Source of the DNA: Kribbella steppae
Lineage (GTDB): Bacteria; Actinomycetota; Actinomycetes; Propionibacteriales; Kribbellaceae
Length of the DNA stretch: 64,000 nt
Reading direction: 5' to 3'
NCBI RefSeq assembly: GCF_004342025.1
Contig: NZ_SLWN01000001.1
Coordinates: 293,972 to 357,971, forward strand
This document shows positions 8,329 to 17,515 of the stretch, piece by piece. Both the position numbers and the translations under genes were made by a program. How positions within the stretch are numbered: position 1 is the first letter of the stretch; every line of letters begins with the position of its first letter. The notes beneath the pieces were generated by a model. The model saw only the letters and a program-made list of their open reading frames with translations. It was not told the origin of the DNA and made no database searches.

Positions 8329-10089
8329 TCAGGGCTGCTTCAGGTACATCGACGTGAACTCGGGCATGCCCTGCGTCATGTCGTTGACCGCGTGGCCGAT
8401 GTTCTTGCCGATCGGGGAGTTGGTCGCGCTGTAGTACAGCGGCAGAGCCGGGAGGTGCTTCTCCAGGATGTCCTTGTCGACCTTCGTCCATTCCTTCAGC
8501 TGCGCGTTCGGGTCCATCGCCGCGACCTTGTCGATCTCGGCGTCCAGCGCCTTGTCCTGGAGCTGACCGATGCTGTTGCCCAGGGCAATCGCGTCGGACT
8601 TGAACAGGACCGGGAACCAGCTGGTGCCGGACGGCCAGTCGGAGCACCAACCGGTCGGGGACTTGCCGATGTTGACCGGAGCGTCCTGGTCACCGATGAA
8701 GGTGCGGTACTTGGCCTTCGGAACACCGATCGCCTTGACCTTGAAGCCGGCCTTCTCGTAGACCTGCTTGCGCAACTGGGTGACCTGGGTCGAGATCTTG
8801 TCGTCGATCTGGTAGTACCAGCTCAACTCGAAGTTCGCCTTGCCCAGCTTGGCCAGCTCCGACTTGACCTCGGCGGCGACGGCGTCGTCCTCGGCGCCCT
8901 TGCCGGTTCCGGTCAGGCCCGCCACCTCGTACTTCTCGAAGCCCGGAACGGCCGGCGGCAGGATCGTCGAAGCCGGCGGCGAGTCGTTCGGGTTCAGACC
9001 GGCGACCTTACGCCACGAGTCGTACGGGTGCGCCTTGGCGATCAGCTTGCGCACCTCGAGCGGGATCTTCCGGGTGTCCATCGGGTAGGTGATGGTGCAC
9101 GGACCCTGGCCCTTGACGAGCTGAGCCTGGTCCTTGACCTCGGGCAGCAGGCTGACGTCGAGGTTGGTGTAGTTCAGCGCGTTCGCGTCCGGACCGGCGC
9201 TGGCCAGCACCTGGCGCTGGGCCTTGATCAGGTCCTGGCTGAACTTGAAGTCCCAGCCATCGACGTACTGGTGCCGCACCGGGTCGGTGGCCGGGTCCCA
9301 GTTCGGGTTCTTCGACAGCTTGAGCTGCGTACCCGGGGTGTACGAGTCGACCTTGTAGGGGCCGGTCGCCATCGGGCGCTGCTCGTAGTTCTTCTGGGTG
9401 TCCTTGGCCTGCGGGATCGGCGTGAACATCGGGAACGCCGCGTAGAACGGCAGGTCGTCGAACTTCTTCGCCAGCTTGATGACCAGGGTGCTCTCGTCCG
9501 GCGTCTCGACACCGGCGTAGTTCGCGCCGTTCGCGCCGTACGGACCCTTGTACTTGTCGCCGTCCTTGAAGAACTGCAACTGGTACGTCGGTCCGGCGTC
9601 GTACAGGTCGTGCGCGAAGGACCGCTTGATCGCGTACGCGTAGTCGGCGGCCTTGACCGGCGTGCCGTCCATGTACTTGATGCCCTGCTTCAGCTTGAAC
9701 GTCCAGGTCAGGCCGTCGGCCGACTTGGTGCCCAGGTCCTCGGCCAGGTCCGGCACGAGGACCGGCTTGCCGGTGCCCTCGTCCAGCCGGTACTGGGTCA
9801 GGGCCCGGTACATCAGCTTGCCGATCTGGTTGCCGTCGACGTAGTAGATGTTCGTCGGGTCGAAGGTGTCCGGCGTGACGTCGGACAGGACGGTGATCGT
9901 GCCGCCCTTCTTCGCGCCATCGACCTCCTTGGCCGGCCCCTTGGCAGTCGGGTCAGTGGCCTTCTCCTGCGCGGTTTCATCGCCGGTGCCGCCACCACCG
10001 CCAGAGTCGTTGCTCGACGACGGGCTGCCGCATGCCACGGCGGCCAGCATGACCGTCGCCGCTACTGCGGTGATCCGTTTCCACTGCAT
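8329..10089 (-). CDS. Oligopeptide ABC transporter substrate-binding lipoprotein
   Basis: A 586-aa SBP_bac_5 family receptor. The start at 10089 (MQWKRITAV) is chosen because AAAGGAG lies ten bases upstream and it gives a clean lipoprotein signal with Cys20 (AAVAC). A Ser/Gly-rich linker follows. Motifs such as ADGLTWTFKLKQGIKYMDGTPVKA are characteristic of peptide-binding proteins. It lies between the two permease genes, an order (C - receptor - B - D - F) different from the second transporter in this window. Confidence 0.92.
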   Translation of the reverse strand: MQWKRITAVAATVMLAAVACGSPSSSNDSGGGGGTGDETAQEKATDPTAKGPAKEVDGAKKGGTITVLSDVTPDTFDPTNIYYVDGNQIGKLMYRALTQYRLDEGTGKPVLVPDLAEDLGTKSADGLTWTFKLKQGIKYMDGTPVKAADYAYAIKRSFAHDLYDAGPTYQLQFFKDGDKYKGPYGANGANYAGVETPDESTLVIKLAKKFDDLPFYAAFPMFTPIPQAKDTQKNYEQRPMATGPYKVDSYTPGTQLKLSKNPNWDPATDPVRHQYVDGWDFKFSQDLIKAQRQVLASAGPDANALNYTNLDVSLLPEVKDQAQLVKGQGPCTITYPMDTRKIPLEVRKLIAKAHPYDSWRKVAGLNPNDSPPASTILPPAVPGFEKYEVAGLTGTGKGAEDDAVAAEVKSELAKLGKANFELSWYYQIDDKISTQVTQLRKQVYEKAGFKVKAIGVPKAKYRTFIGDQDAPVNIGKSPTGWCSDWPSGTSWFPVLFKSDAIALGNSIGQLQDKALDAEIDKVAAMDPNAQLKEWTKVDKDILEKHLPALPLYYSATNSPIGKNIGHAVNDMTQGMPEFTSMYLKQP

Positions 10090-10130
10090 GGTCGTGTTTC
10101 TCCTTTTCTGCCGCTGGGGCAATCGCCGCA

Positions 10131-11138
10131 CTACCGGCGAGTCTTGGGGTCGAAGGCGTCGCGGACGGCGTCGCCGAGGAGGGCCAGTGCGAGCACCAGC
10201 ATGGTGATACCGATCACCGGCAGCCACAGGAACAAGGGGTAGGCCTTGAACCAGTTGGTGGCGACGGCGATCGTCTGGCCCCAGGACGGGATCGGTTCAA
10301 CCAGACCGACACCGAGGAAGGACAGACCGGCCTCCGCTGTCACGTACGCGGGCAGCGACAGCGATGCCGAGATGACAATCGGAGCCACCAGGTTCGGTAG
10401 CAGTTCCTTGAACAGTACCTGGCGGGTGGGAACGCCGATCGCCTTGGCAGCCAGGACGAACTCGCGCTCGCGCAGCGACAGCACTTCGCCGCGGATGATG
10501 CGCGCCAGCCCGGCCCAGCCGAAGAACGACAGCACGAAGATCAGTACGTAGAACCTTGTCGACGCCTGTTGCTCCGGCGAGAGGTTGAACGAACCGCCGC
10601 GCCAGGACTCGACGATCGGAACCATCGCGATCGCGAACAGCAGGTACGGCAGGCTCAGGACGAAGTCGATGAACCAGGAGATGACCCGGTCCACCCAGCC
10701 GCCGAGGAAGCCGGCCAGCAAGCCCATCACGACACCGACGACGGTGCCGAACAGGGTCGCGGTGAAGGCGACGATCAGCGACGGGCGGGCGCCGTAAACC
10801 CAGCGGGCGAAGTTGTCCCGGCCGGTCTTCGGCTCGACGCCGAACCAGTGCGTACTGGTCGGCCCGCTGATCGGGAAGCCGAACTCGTCGACCAGGTCGG
10901 TGTGGAAGGTGCCGTAGTCCTGGCCCTCCAGCTTGGACAGCAGCGGCGCGAAGACGGCGACCAGAATGAACAGCAGCACGACGGTCGCGCAGATCACGGC
11001 CACCTTGTCCTTGCGCAACCGGTCCATCGCGATCCGGGTCGGGGACTTGCCATGCGCAACCGCGGCACCACGTACAGGTTCCGCCGACGCCGGGTGTTCC
11101 TCGACGCCGACCGAGGCGTCCGGGGGACCAATTGTCAT
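10131..11138 (-). CDS. Oligopeptide ABC transporter permease (DppC/OppC type)
   Basis: First gene of the importer operon, 335 aa. An N-terminal cytoplasmic region of about 40 residues is followed by six helices and the EAA loop (EFVLAAKAIGVPTRQVLFKELLPN region). The start at 11138 has GGAG six bases upstream; the open frame extends further upstream but without family similarity. The family signature GRDNFARWVYGAR is present. Confidence 0.9.
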   Translation of the reverse strand: MTIGPPDASVGVEEHPASAEPVRGAAVAHGKSPTRIAMDRLRKDKVAVICATVVLLFILVAVFAPLLSKLEGQDYGTFHTDLVDEFGFPISGPTSTHWFGVEPKTGRDNFARWVYGARPSLIVAFTATLFGTVVGVVMGLLAGFLGGWVDRVISWFIDFVLSLPYLLFAIAMVPIVESWRGGSFNLSPEQQASTRFYVLIFVLSFFGWAGLARIIRGEVLSLREREFVLAAKAIGVPTRQVLFKELLPNLVAPIVISASLSLPAYVTAEAGLSFLGVGLVEPIPSWGQTIAVATNWFKAYPLFLWLPVIGITMLVLALALLGDAVRDAFDPKTRR

Positions 11139-11703
11139 TCGCGCTCCGTCAGCTCTTTCAGCCAGATTCGGTTCGTATGATTCGGCAGCAATCGGGTAGA
11201 TCGTGCCGAACCTTTTGCTGTGTGGAGGGCCTGCGTCAAATCCCCTTGACACCCGCGATCCCCCACAACCGCGCGCTAGCCTGCCTGACACTGTGACACC
11301 AAACCAGCGGTGCTAGGCACCAGTGCACAAATCGTTACCGGAACGGGTACCGGACCGGAACATTTGCCCCGATTCGTCACCCTTTGCGATCAATCCTTCG
11401 CAAAACGCGTCGGCACAGCACCGACAGTGGCCAATTTGTGCCACATTATGACGCTATGTGATGGCGAGACACGTTCTGTGTCTGGTTGCTAACTGTGACG
11501 GAACAGCCGAGGAGCCTCTGGCTGGTGCTCCAGCTCCCGGACTGCGTGACCGGGTGACGATCTCCCGCGCGTGGGTAAGAACAGTCGGCAGCTCGGCCAG
11601 AAGGAAGCCGTTGAACCGCACCGCGGCAGCTGACTTACCAGTCCCGGCCGCCCCATATAGACAGACAACAGCCGGTACGCCGGACCTGGGAATGGTGACC
11701 GCT
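11139..11703. other. Non-coding stretch between the transporter operon and gcvT
   Basis: About 565 bases without a convincing gene. Bases 11280-11460 are more AT-rich than the surroundings and contain short repeats of ACCGGAAC and a TTTGCG/CGCAAA hairpin (near 11375-11405), probably the promoter region of the minus-strand importer operon. Open frames at 11458-11835 and 11489-11815 have no recognisable similarity. A minus-strand frame in 11480-11700 contains a P-loop-like string but no start codon. Confidence 0.5.
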
Positions 11704-11744
11704 CCACGGCCGGGCGGCAGACAGGCCTGCCGCCCTGGCCGTGG
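11704..11744 (-). terminator. Terminator of gcvT
   Basis: A 17-bp stem with one bulged T (CCACGGCCGGGCGGCAG with its complement at 11727-11744) and a 6-base loop immediately follows the gcvT stop. Confidence 0.8.
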
Positions 11745-11747
11745 TGG

Positions 11748-12854
11748 TCAGCTTTCGCGCACGTGGACGGTGACGAACGGCGGCTTGACCACGTCGAAGG
11801 ACTCCTGGCGGCCACGGATGTCGACGGTGACCTGATCGCCTTCCTTGATCGTCGCGTCGAGCAGGGCCAGCGCGATGCCCTTCTTCAGCGTCGGCGAGAA
11901 GGTGCCGGAGGTGACCTCGCCGAGGGCGGTGCCGGACGGGTCGAGGACCGTCATGTGCGGGCGCGGGATGCCGCGGCCGACGGCGCGCAGGCCGCGCAGG
12001 ATCCGGGCCGGGCCGCGCTCCTTCTCCGCCCGCAGCGCCTCGTCACCCCAGAAGTGCTCCTTCTTCCACCCGACCGCCCAGCCGGACCGCGCCTGCACCG
12101 GGGTGATGTCCGGGGAGATGTCCTGACCGTGCAGCGGGTAGCCCATCTCGGTCCGCAAGGTGTCCCGCGCACCCAGTCCGGCCGGGACGATCCCGTACTG
12201 CGCTCCGGCCTCGAGCAGCGCGTCGAACACCGCGACCGCGCCCTCGTTCGGCACGACGAGCTCGTACCCGCGCTCACCCGTATAACCAGTCCGGCAGACG
12301 ACAACCGGCGTACCGGAGAACTCCGCGGTCGCGAACGACATGTAGTCGTGCCCGGTCGGCAGTCCGATCGCGTTCAGCACGTCGTCGCTGTTCGTGCCCT
12401 GGACCGCGAGGATCGCGTAGTCGTCGTGGGTGTTGGTCACCACCACGCCGTCCGGCGCGTCCGCCTGCAGCAGCCGGACCACCTCGGCCGTGTTGGCCGC
12501 GTTCGGGATCAGGAACACGTCGTCGTCGGCATGCAGGTAGGCGATCAGGTCGTCGACTACTCCCCCGCGCTCGTTGCAGCACAGCGTGTACTGCGCCTGG
12601 CCGGGAGCGATCTTGCCCAGGTCGTTGGACAGGCAGGAGTTCACGTACGCCGCCGCACGGGGGCCCTTCACCGTCGCCTTGCCCAGGTGGCTGACGTCGA
12701 AGACACCGACCGACGTACGGACCGCGGTGTGCTCCGCGACCACCCCGCCGTACTCCAGCGGCATCTCCCACCCGCCGAACTCGGCGAACTTGGCTCCGAG
12801 GGCGACATGGCGCTCGTGCAGCGGCGACTTCTTCAACTCAGGCGACTCGGTCAT
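11748..12854 (-). CDS. gcvT: Aminomethyltransferase (glycine cleavage T-protein)
   Basis: A 368-aa T-protein that takes the aminomethyl group from the lipoylated H-protein, releases ammonia and gives methylene-tetrahydrofolate. The GcvT fold is visible from [12 protein letters not shown] to the C-terminal barrel ([15 protein letters not shown]). The folate-site motif [12 protein letters not shown] contains the conserved Asp. The ATG at 12854 has no ribosome site, but TAGTTT lies seven bases upstream, the spacing of a leaderless transcript. It is divergent from pepA with 97 bases between. gcvP and gcvH are not in the window. Confidence 0.95.
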   Translation of the reverse strand: MTESPELKKSPLHERHVALGAKFAEFGGWEMPLEYGGVVAEHTAVRTSVGVFDVSHLGKATVKGPRAAAYVNSCLSNDLGKIAPGQAQYTLCCNERGGVVDDLIAYLHADDDVFLIPNAANTAEVVRLLQADAPDGVVVTNTHDDYAILAVQGTNSDDVLNAIGLPTGHDYMSFATAEFSGTPVVVCRTGYTGERGYELVVPNEGAVAVFDALLEAGAQYGIVPAGLGARDTLRTEMGYPLHGQDISPDITPVQARSGWAVGWKKEHFWGDEALRAEKERGPARILRGLRAVGRGIPRPHMTVLDPSGTALGEVTSGTFSPTLKKGIALALLDATIKEGDQVTVDIRGRQESFDVVKPPFVTVHVRES

Positions 12855-12857
12855 GGA

Positions 12858-12868
12858 GGGGAAACTAC
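12858..12868 (-). promoter_or_regulatory. Candidate leaderless promoter of gcvT
   Basis: TAGTTT (complement at 12862-12867) followed by seven bases and the ATG of gcvT. With transcription starting at the A of ATG, the mRNA would have no leader. No good -35 hexamer is visible. Confidence 0.4.
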
Positions 12869-12951
12869 CCGACGCGTAGCATGCGGAGGCAGCATTCACG
12901 TACCGTCACGACCGGCCTTCTGCCCGCCGGTCAAGGAGGACTGAGATTTCC

Positions 12952-14451
12952 GTGAGCACCATCACCCTGAGCAAGTCCGATGCGGCCGGTGTCCGGACCG
13001 ACGCCGTGGTCATCGGCGTGGTCAAGGTCGGCGGCGGTGTCGCCCTGCCGGCCGGCACCGAGTCGCTGAACGCCGCGTACGGCGGGAAGCTGGCGGAGGT
13101 GCTGTCGGGTCTCGGCGCCACCGGCAAGGCCGGCGAGGCCACCTTGGTGCCCGGCCCGAAGCCGGGCAAGTCGGCCAACCTGATCGCGGTCGGTCTCGGC
13201 GAGGCGCCCGACGGTGCGCTGAAGACCGAGGACCTGCGGACCGCGGCCGGCACCGGTGTCCGCGCCGCCAAGACCACCCAGTCGGTCGCCTTCGCGCTGC
13301 CGACCCCGGATGCCGACTGCATCCGCGCGATCGCCGAAGGCGCCCTGCTCGGCCGCTACTCGTTCACGGCGTACAAGTCCTCCTCGGAAGGTGCCAGTGA
13401 GGTGCCCGGCGCCCTGACGGTGCTGACCGACCTGGCCCGGAACAAGGAGGCCAAGGCCGCGCTCGAGCGGGCCGAGGTGACCGCCGACGCGGTCCACCAG
13501 GTGCGCGACTGGGTGAACACCCCGCCGTCGGACCTGAACCCGGCCGACTTCGCCGCGCAGGCGCTCAAGCTCGGCAAGGAGTACGGCGTCAAGGTCGAGG
13601 TGCTGGACGAGAAGGCCCTGGCCAAGGGCGGGTACGGCGGCATCCTCGGCGTCGGCCAGGGGTCGAACAACCCGCCGCGGCTGATCCGGATCAGCTACAC
13701 CCCGAAGAAGCCGGTCACCCACCTGGCCTTCGTCGGCAAGGGCATCACCTTCGACTCCGGCGGCCTGTCGCTGAAGACGGCCAGCGGGATGGTCAGCATG
13801 AAGGCCGACATGGCCGGTGCCGCCGCGGTGATCGGCGCGACCGTCGCGATCGCCCGGCTCGGCCTGCCGGTCCAGGTGACCACGTACGCCGCGATGGCCG
13901 AGAACATGCCGTCCGGGTCGGCGGCCCGGCCGTCCGACGTCCTGACCATGTACGGCGGCAAGACCGTCGAGGTGCTGAACACCGACGCCGAGGGCCGGCT
14001 CGTCCTCGGTGACGCCCTGGTCCGCGCGTCCGAGGACCAGCCGGACCTGATCGTCGACGTGGCCACCCTGACCGGCGCCTGTGTCGTTGCCCTGGGCACC
14101 AAGGTGGCCGGCGCGTTCGCGAACACCGACGCCGCCCGCGACCGGGTCGTGGACGCCGCGATCGCGGCCGGTGAGGCCATGTGGCCGCTGCCGATCCCGG
14201 CCGAGATGCTGGACAAGCTGAAGTCGCACTCGAAGGTCGCAGACCTGGCCAACATCACCGGCGAGCCATGGGGCGGCGCGCTGGCCGCGGCCGCGTTCCT
14301 CGGCGACTTCGTTGCCGACGGCATCGACTGGGTCCACCTCGACGTGGCCGGCCCGGCCTTCAACGAGGGCGGCGCCAGCGGTTACACCCCGGGCGGCGGC
14401 ACGGGGTACGCCGTACGCACCCTGGTGGAACTGGCCGCGTCAGCGAGCTGA
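12952..14451 (+). CDS. pepA: Leucyl aminopeptidase (M17 family)
   Basis: A 499-aa cytosolic dizinc aminopeptidase that removes N-terminal residues from peptides. The C-terminal catalytic domain has the family signature NTDAEGRL (343-350), and the metal/catalytic region FVGKGITFDSGGLSLK with Lys263, Asp268 and Lys275. GTG start with AAGGAGGA about eleven bases upstream. The N-terminal ~180 residues form the less conserved regulatory domain. The last 12 bases overlap the end of the convergent cupin gene. In the context of two peptide importers it fits peptide turnover. Confidence 0.95.
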   Translation: MSTITLSKSDAAGVRTDAVVIGVVKVGGGVALPAGTESLNAAYGGKLAEVLSGLGATGKAGEATLVPGPKPGKSANLIAVGLGEAPDGALKTEDLRTAAGTGVRAAKTTQSVAFALPTPDADCIRAIAEGALLGRYSFTAYKSSSEGASEVPGALTVLTDLARNKEAKAALERAEVTADAVHQVRDWVNTPPSDLNPADFAAQALKLGKEYGVKVEVLDEKALAKGGYGGILGVGQGSNNPPRLIRISYTPKKPVTHLAFVGKGITFDSGGLSLKTASGMVSMKADMAGAAAVIGATVAIARLGLPVQVTTYAAMAENMPSGSAARPSDVLTMYGGKTVEVLNTDAEGRLVLGDALVRASEDQPDLIVDVATLTGACVVALGTKVAGAFANTDAARDRVVDAAIAAGEAMWPLPIPAEMLDKLKSHSKVADLANITGEPWGGALAAAAFLGDFVADGIDWVHLDVAGPAFNEGGASGYTPGGGTGYAVRTLVELAASAS

Positions 14452-14772
14452 GTAGCGAATCTCCAGCATCGTGCAGCCGCCGGTCGTGACGTACGGACCG
14501 TGCGGCATCCCCGGCGGCCTGCACGCGTAGTCGCCGGGGCCGAATGTCCGCTCGAGGGTGAGATCGGTCAGCTCACCCTCGAGCAGATAGACCTCCTCGA
14601 CGTACTCGTGCCTGATGACGTCGTTCCCTGAGATGGTGCCGGGCGCCCAGCGGGCGATTCTCGTGAGCGTGCCGTCGTGGGGATCCTGACTCAGGATGCG
14701 TTGGGCGATCCCGCCGCCCGCATCGGTCCAGGCCAGATCTGTCGTGGTGAAGAACTCTCGCTCGTCCTTCAT
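14440..14772 (-). CDS. Cupin-domain protein
   Basis: A 110-aa single-cupin protein. Motif 1 RHEYVEEVYLLEGEL and motif 2 FGPGDYACRPPGMPHGPY supply likely metal-ligand His and Glu residues. It begins three bases after the stop of the DUF2848 gene, so the two form an operon. Small cupins next to catabolic genes are often isomerases, dioxygenase-like enzymes or stabilising partners; the reaction here is unknown. Confidence 0.85.
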   Translation of the reverse strand: MKDEREFFTTTDLAWTDAGGGIAQRILSQDPHDGTLTRIARWAPGTISGNDVIRHEYVEEVYLLEGELTDLTLERTFGPGDYACRPPGMPHGPYVTTGGCTMLEIRYSAR

Positions 14773-14775
14773 GTG

Positions 14776-15453
14776 TCAGTCCCAGGCCGGGGCGAGCTCT
14801 TCGACTGTGTAGTGGATGCGGCTGGTGAGGCGGCGGGGGTCGGTGAGCTCGACCCGCCACGCGTCGGCGAACTGGTCGACGCCGGCGATCATCGGGATCG
14901 TCCCACTCAGCAGCACTGTGCCCGGGACCACGCGGTCGCCGAGTTCCTTCAGCCAGTACGACGGCGGCAGCAACTGCGCGAGGGTGCCGTCCTGGATCAG
15001 CTGCTCGGTGTCGCCGTGCCGGACCCACGCCTTCAACGTGAACTGGTCCAGCTCGTGCTCGATCTCGCTCAGCGGCCAGGCGACGTCGCCGAGCACGTCC
15101 GGCGCGGACTGCTTGCTCCAGGCAACACCGTGGACCTCGAGCGCCCGGTCGGTGTGATCACACGCGACCGTCAGCAGAACGTCGTTCTCCCCAACGACCA
15201 GCGCCCATTCCGCCTCGCCGGACGTCTTGGCGTGTGCGACCTGGACGACGTCCGGCCGTCCGACCAGTGACGCGGACAGTGGGTACAGGGTCGGGATGCG
15301 GCGCGGTGCCGGTATGCCGAGCTCGGCCAGCTCGTCCACGTGGTGCTGGACCTGCTCGGTGTCGCGGCCGGCGTACCCCGCGTTCAGGGCGTAGCGGACT
15401 GTGATCTCCCGCTCACGGCCGCCGGGAAGGGTGAAGCGCAGGGTCTGGGTCAT
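14776..15453 (-). CDS. DUF2848 family protein (fumarylacetoacetase-like fold)
   Basis: A 225-aa protein matching the DUF2848 family (YALNAGYAGRDTEQVQHHVDELAELGIP near the N-terminus; VPGTVLLSGTIPMI near the C-terminus). The family is thought to share the fumarylacetoacetate-hydrolase-like fold and is often found beside permeases and amidases; no reaction is established that I know of. Start at 15453 chosen for GGAGGA six bases upstream. It is divergent from the MHS permease gene with a GTATAC site in the 91-bp gap. Confidence 0.82.
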   Translation of the reverse strand: MTQTLRFTLPGGREREITVRYALNAGYAGRDTEQVQHHVDELAELGIPAPRRIPTLYPLSASLVGRPDVVQVAHAKTSGEAEWALVVGENDVLLTVACDHTDRALEVHGVAWSKQSAPDVLGDVAWPLSEIEHELDQFTLKAWVRHGDTEQLIQDGTLAQLLPPSYWLKELGDRVVPGTVLLSGTIPMIAGVDQFADAWRVELTDPRRLTSRIHYTVEELAPAWD

Positions 15454-15498
15454 CGGGCTTCCTCCGAAAAATTCTGGGTCAGCGCTTGCGTGAACACG

Positions 15499-15508
15499 TC
15501 GTATACAA
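15499..15508. promoter_or_regulatory. Candidate GntR operator (GTATAC-centred)
   Basis: TCGTATACAA at 15499-15508 lies in the divergent gap between the DUF2848 and permease genes. A closely similar site (TGTATACA) is in the promoter of the GntR gene 2 kb away. FadR-subfamily GntR proteins favour short palindromes of this kind. Confidence 0.5.
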
Positions 15509-15544
15509 CGAGTATGGAGCATCCACCCAAGGAGGTCCACCTCG

Positions 15545-16861
15545 ATGTCCAGCTCTCCCACTGTCGTCCACGGACCTGTCTCAGAGCGCCGCAGTCTGTA
15601 CAAGGCGTTCGCCGCGAGCCTGTCCGGCACGTCGCTGGAGTGGTACGACTTCGCCGTCTACAGCTCTGCCGCCGCGCTTGTCTTCGGTGACCTGTTCTTC
15701 CCGGGCAGCGACCCGCTCACCGGTACGTTGCAGGCCTTCGCGACGTACGCGGTCGGGTACGTCGCCCGTCCACTCGGCGGCATCTTCTTCGGCCGGCTCG
15801 GCGATGTGATCGGCCGCAAACGGGTCCTGGTCGCCACGCTGCTGCTGATCGGCGTGGCCACGTTCTTCATCGGCCTGCTGCCGACGCATGCACAGGCTGG
15901 AGCGATCGCACCGACGATGCTGGTCGTACTCCGCTTCGCACAGGGCGTCGGGGTGGGCGGCGAGTGGGGTGGAGCCGTTCTGCTGAGTAGTGAGTTCAGC
16001 AAGGCCGGTGAGCGTGGCTTCTGGGCTTCAGCGGCTCAGGTCGGGCCGCCACTCGGCACGCTGATGGCGAACGGCGTACTGGCTGTTCTGGCCGGCACAC
16101 TGTCCGAGGAGGCGTTCTTGAGCTGGGGTTGGCGGCTCGCCTTCCTGTTGTCCGCCGTACTCGTTGCCTTCGGTCTGCTGATCCGGACGAAGCTGGAGGA
16201 GACTCCGGTGTTCCGCGAGTTGGAGGCGCGTGGCGATCGGCCGACCGCACCGGTGTCGGAGGTGCTGCGGACGCAGACCCGGCCGTTGATCGCGGCCATC
16301 CTGGCGCGGGTCGGACCGGATGTGCTCTACGCGATGTTCGCGGTGTTCGTGCTCACCTACGCGACCAAGGAGTTGGGGATGAGTCGCGGTCAAGCCGTCA
16401 CCGCCGTGCTGGTCGGCTCTGCGTTCCAGGTCGGGCTGATCCCCTTGTCCGGTTGGCTTTCGGACCGGTATGGCCGTCGTACGGTCTATGCGATCGGAGC
16501 GGTCGGTGGAGCGGTGTGGTCGGTGGTGTTCTTCGCCGTGGCGTCGTCATTCGCGACTGTGCTGCCTGGTGTGGTGATCGGGCTGCTGTTCCACTCACTG
16601 ATGTACGGGCCGCAGGCTGCCTTTGTGTCGGAGCAGTTCACGGCGCGGCTGCGGTACACGGGCAGTTCGCTGGCCTACACCTTCGCGGGCGTGATCGGCG
16701 GTGCGCTGGCGCCGCTGGCGTTCACGTACTTCCTGGCGAAGTCCGGCACCGAGTACGTCATCGCGGCGTACATCGTGGTGGCGTGCGCGGTCACCCTGGT
16801 CGGTCTGCGGCTCGGTCAGGCGGTCGACGACTCCGTCGACGCGGCGGTCAGCCCTGCATGA
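15545..16861 (+). CDS. MFS transporter, metabolite:H+ symporter (MHS) type
   Basis: A 438-aa, 12-helix permease. The MHS hallmarks are clear: SLSGTSLEWYDFAVY at the start of helix 1, GRLGDVIGRKRVL in the first cytoplasmic loop, and RFAQGVGVGGEWGGAVLL. Relatives import organic acids or betaine-like solutes (for example shikimate, alpha-ketoglutarate, proline/betaine). AAGGAGG is nine bases before the ATG. It ends 14 bases inside the convergent GntR gene. In context it probably imports the substrate of the DUF2848/cupin/hydrolase set. Confidence 0.92.
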   Translation: MSSSPTVVHGPVSERRSLYKAFAASLSGTSLEWYDFAVYSSAAALVFGDLFFPGSDPLTGTLQAFATYAVGYVARPLGGIFFGRLGDVIGRKRVLVATLLLIGVATFFIGLLPTHAQAGAIAPTMLVVLRFAQGVGVGGEWGGAVLLSSEFSKAGERGFWASAAQVGPPLGTLMANGVLAVLAGTLSEEAFLSWGWRLAFLLSAVLVAFGLLIRTKLEETPVFRELEARGDRPTAPVSEVLRTQTRPLIAAILARVGPDVLYAMFAVFVLTYATKELGMSRGQAVTAVLVGSAFQVGLIPLSGWLSDRYGRRTVYAIGAVGGAVWSVVFFAVASSFATVLPGVVIGLLFHSLMYGPQAAFVSEQFTARLRYTGSSLAYTFAGVIGGALAPLAFTYFLAKSGTEYVIAAYIVVACAVTLVGLRLGQAVDDSVDAAVSPA

Positions 16862-17486
16862 GCAGAGAGCCGGTGCTGTCGAGGTGGCCGAGGATCGCTT
16901 TCTCGGCCACCTCCGGCTTGCCCGCCGCCAGACCGTCGACGATGGCCTGGTGCTCATCGAGAACCTCCTGCCGGCGGGTGGCGCTGCGCTGCAGGGCGAC
17001 GACACCGAGCAGCACGTGCTTGGCGCGGAGGTTGTCGTACAGCCGGCCGAGCACCGAGTTGCCGGCCGCATCGACCAGGAGCGCATGGAACTGGCTGTCC
17101 AGCTCGATGAACTCCTTCGCGTCGCCGTTGTCGACAATCGACCGCTGCTGCTCGAGTACGGCGGACATCGCCTCGACCGGGGCGTCGCCGGCCGCGAGCG
17201 AGGTGGTCGCCGCCCAGGTCTCGATCACCCCACGGGCCTGCATCATCTCCGCGATCTCCCGGCCCGGCACCGGTGCGACGAACGCACCCCGGTGCGGCAC
17301 CAACTGGACCAGGTCCTCGGCTGCGAGCATCAGCAATGCCTCGCGGACGGGAGTCCGGGAGATCCCGACCTCGGTCGCCACTGCCTGCTCGTTGATGAAC
17401 GTCCCCGATACCGCGGGGTCGCTCAGGACCGTCCCCCGCAGGTATTGATAGGCGCGATCCCGGCCGGAGTCCCCACTCAATCGCAT
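16848..17486 (-). CDS. GntR-family transcriptional regulator (FadR subfamily)
   Basis: A 212-aa regulator: an N-terminal winged helix (NEQAVATEVGISRTPVREALLML, about 35-58) and an all-helical FCD ligand-binding domain with the metal-ligand type His of FHALLVDAAGN. The start is placed at the ATG at 17486. TATACA sits six bases upstream and overlaps the palindrome TGTATACA, suggesting a leaderless, autorepressed gene. Divergent from the carbon-nitrogen hydrolase gene; likely local regulator of the 14.4-18.3 kb cluster. Confidence 0.9.
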   Translation of the reverse strand: MRLSGDSGRDRAYQYLRGTVLSDPAVSGTFINEQAVATEVGISRTPVREALLMLAAEDLVQLVPHRGAFVAPVPGREIAEMMQARGVIETWAATTSLAAGDAPVEAMSAVLEQQRSIVDNGDAKEFIELDSQFHALLVDAAGNSVLGRLYDNLRAKHVLLGVVALQRSATRRQEVLDEHQAIVDGLAAGKPEVAEKAILGHLDSTGSLLMQG

Positions 17487-17492
17487 ACTCAA

Positions 17493-17500
17493 TGTATACA
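17493..17500. promoter_or_regulatory. Candidate GntR operator in divergent promoter
   Basis: The perfect palindrome TGTATACA overlaps the presumed -10 of the GntR gene and lies 16 bp before the hydrolase start. Its core GTATAC recurs at 15501-15506. Confidence 0.5.
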
Positions 17501-17515
17501 GCCTTGGAGGCCAAG

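Noticed and set aside
5022-10242. Very long plus-strand frames (750 and 668 codons) opposite the first oligopeptide operon.
   Set aside because: Complementary-strand shadows; the minus-strand genes have full families of motifs and ribosome sites.
11247-11275. TTGACA-like plus-strand promoter at 11247.
   Set aside because: No -10 at suitable distance and no plus-strand gene downstream.
11480-11700. Minus-strand frame with a P-loop-like string (GAAGTGKS) downstream of gcvT.
   Set aside because: No ATG, GTG or TTG start in a usable position, no Walker B or other ATPase motif, and it runs through the gcvT terminator. Probably chance or a very old remnant.
12855-12951. Possible glycine riboswitch before gcvT.
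   Set aside because: The divergent gap is only 97 bp and gcvT appears leaderless; no riboswitch-like structure is possible in that space.
12931-14337. A 468-codon minus-strand open frame opposite pepA.
   Set aside because: High-GC shadow: composition follows the wobble pattern of pepA, no domain, no ribosome site, and pepA is unmistakable.
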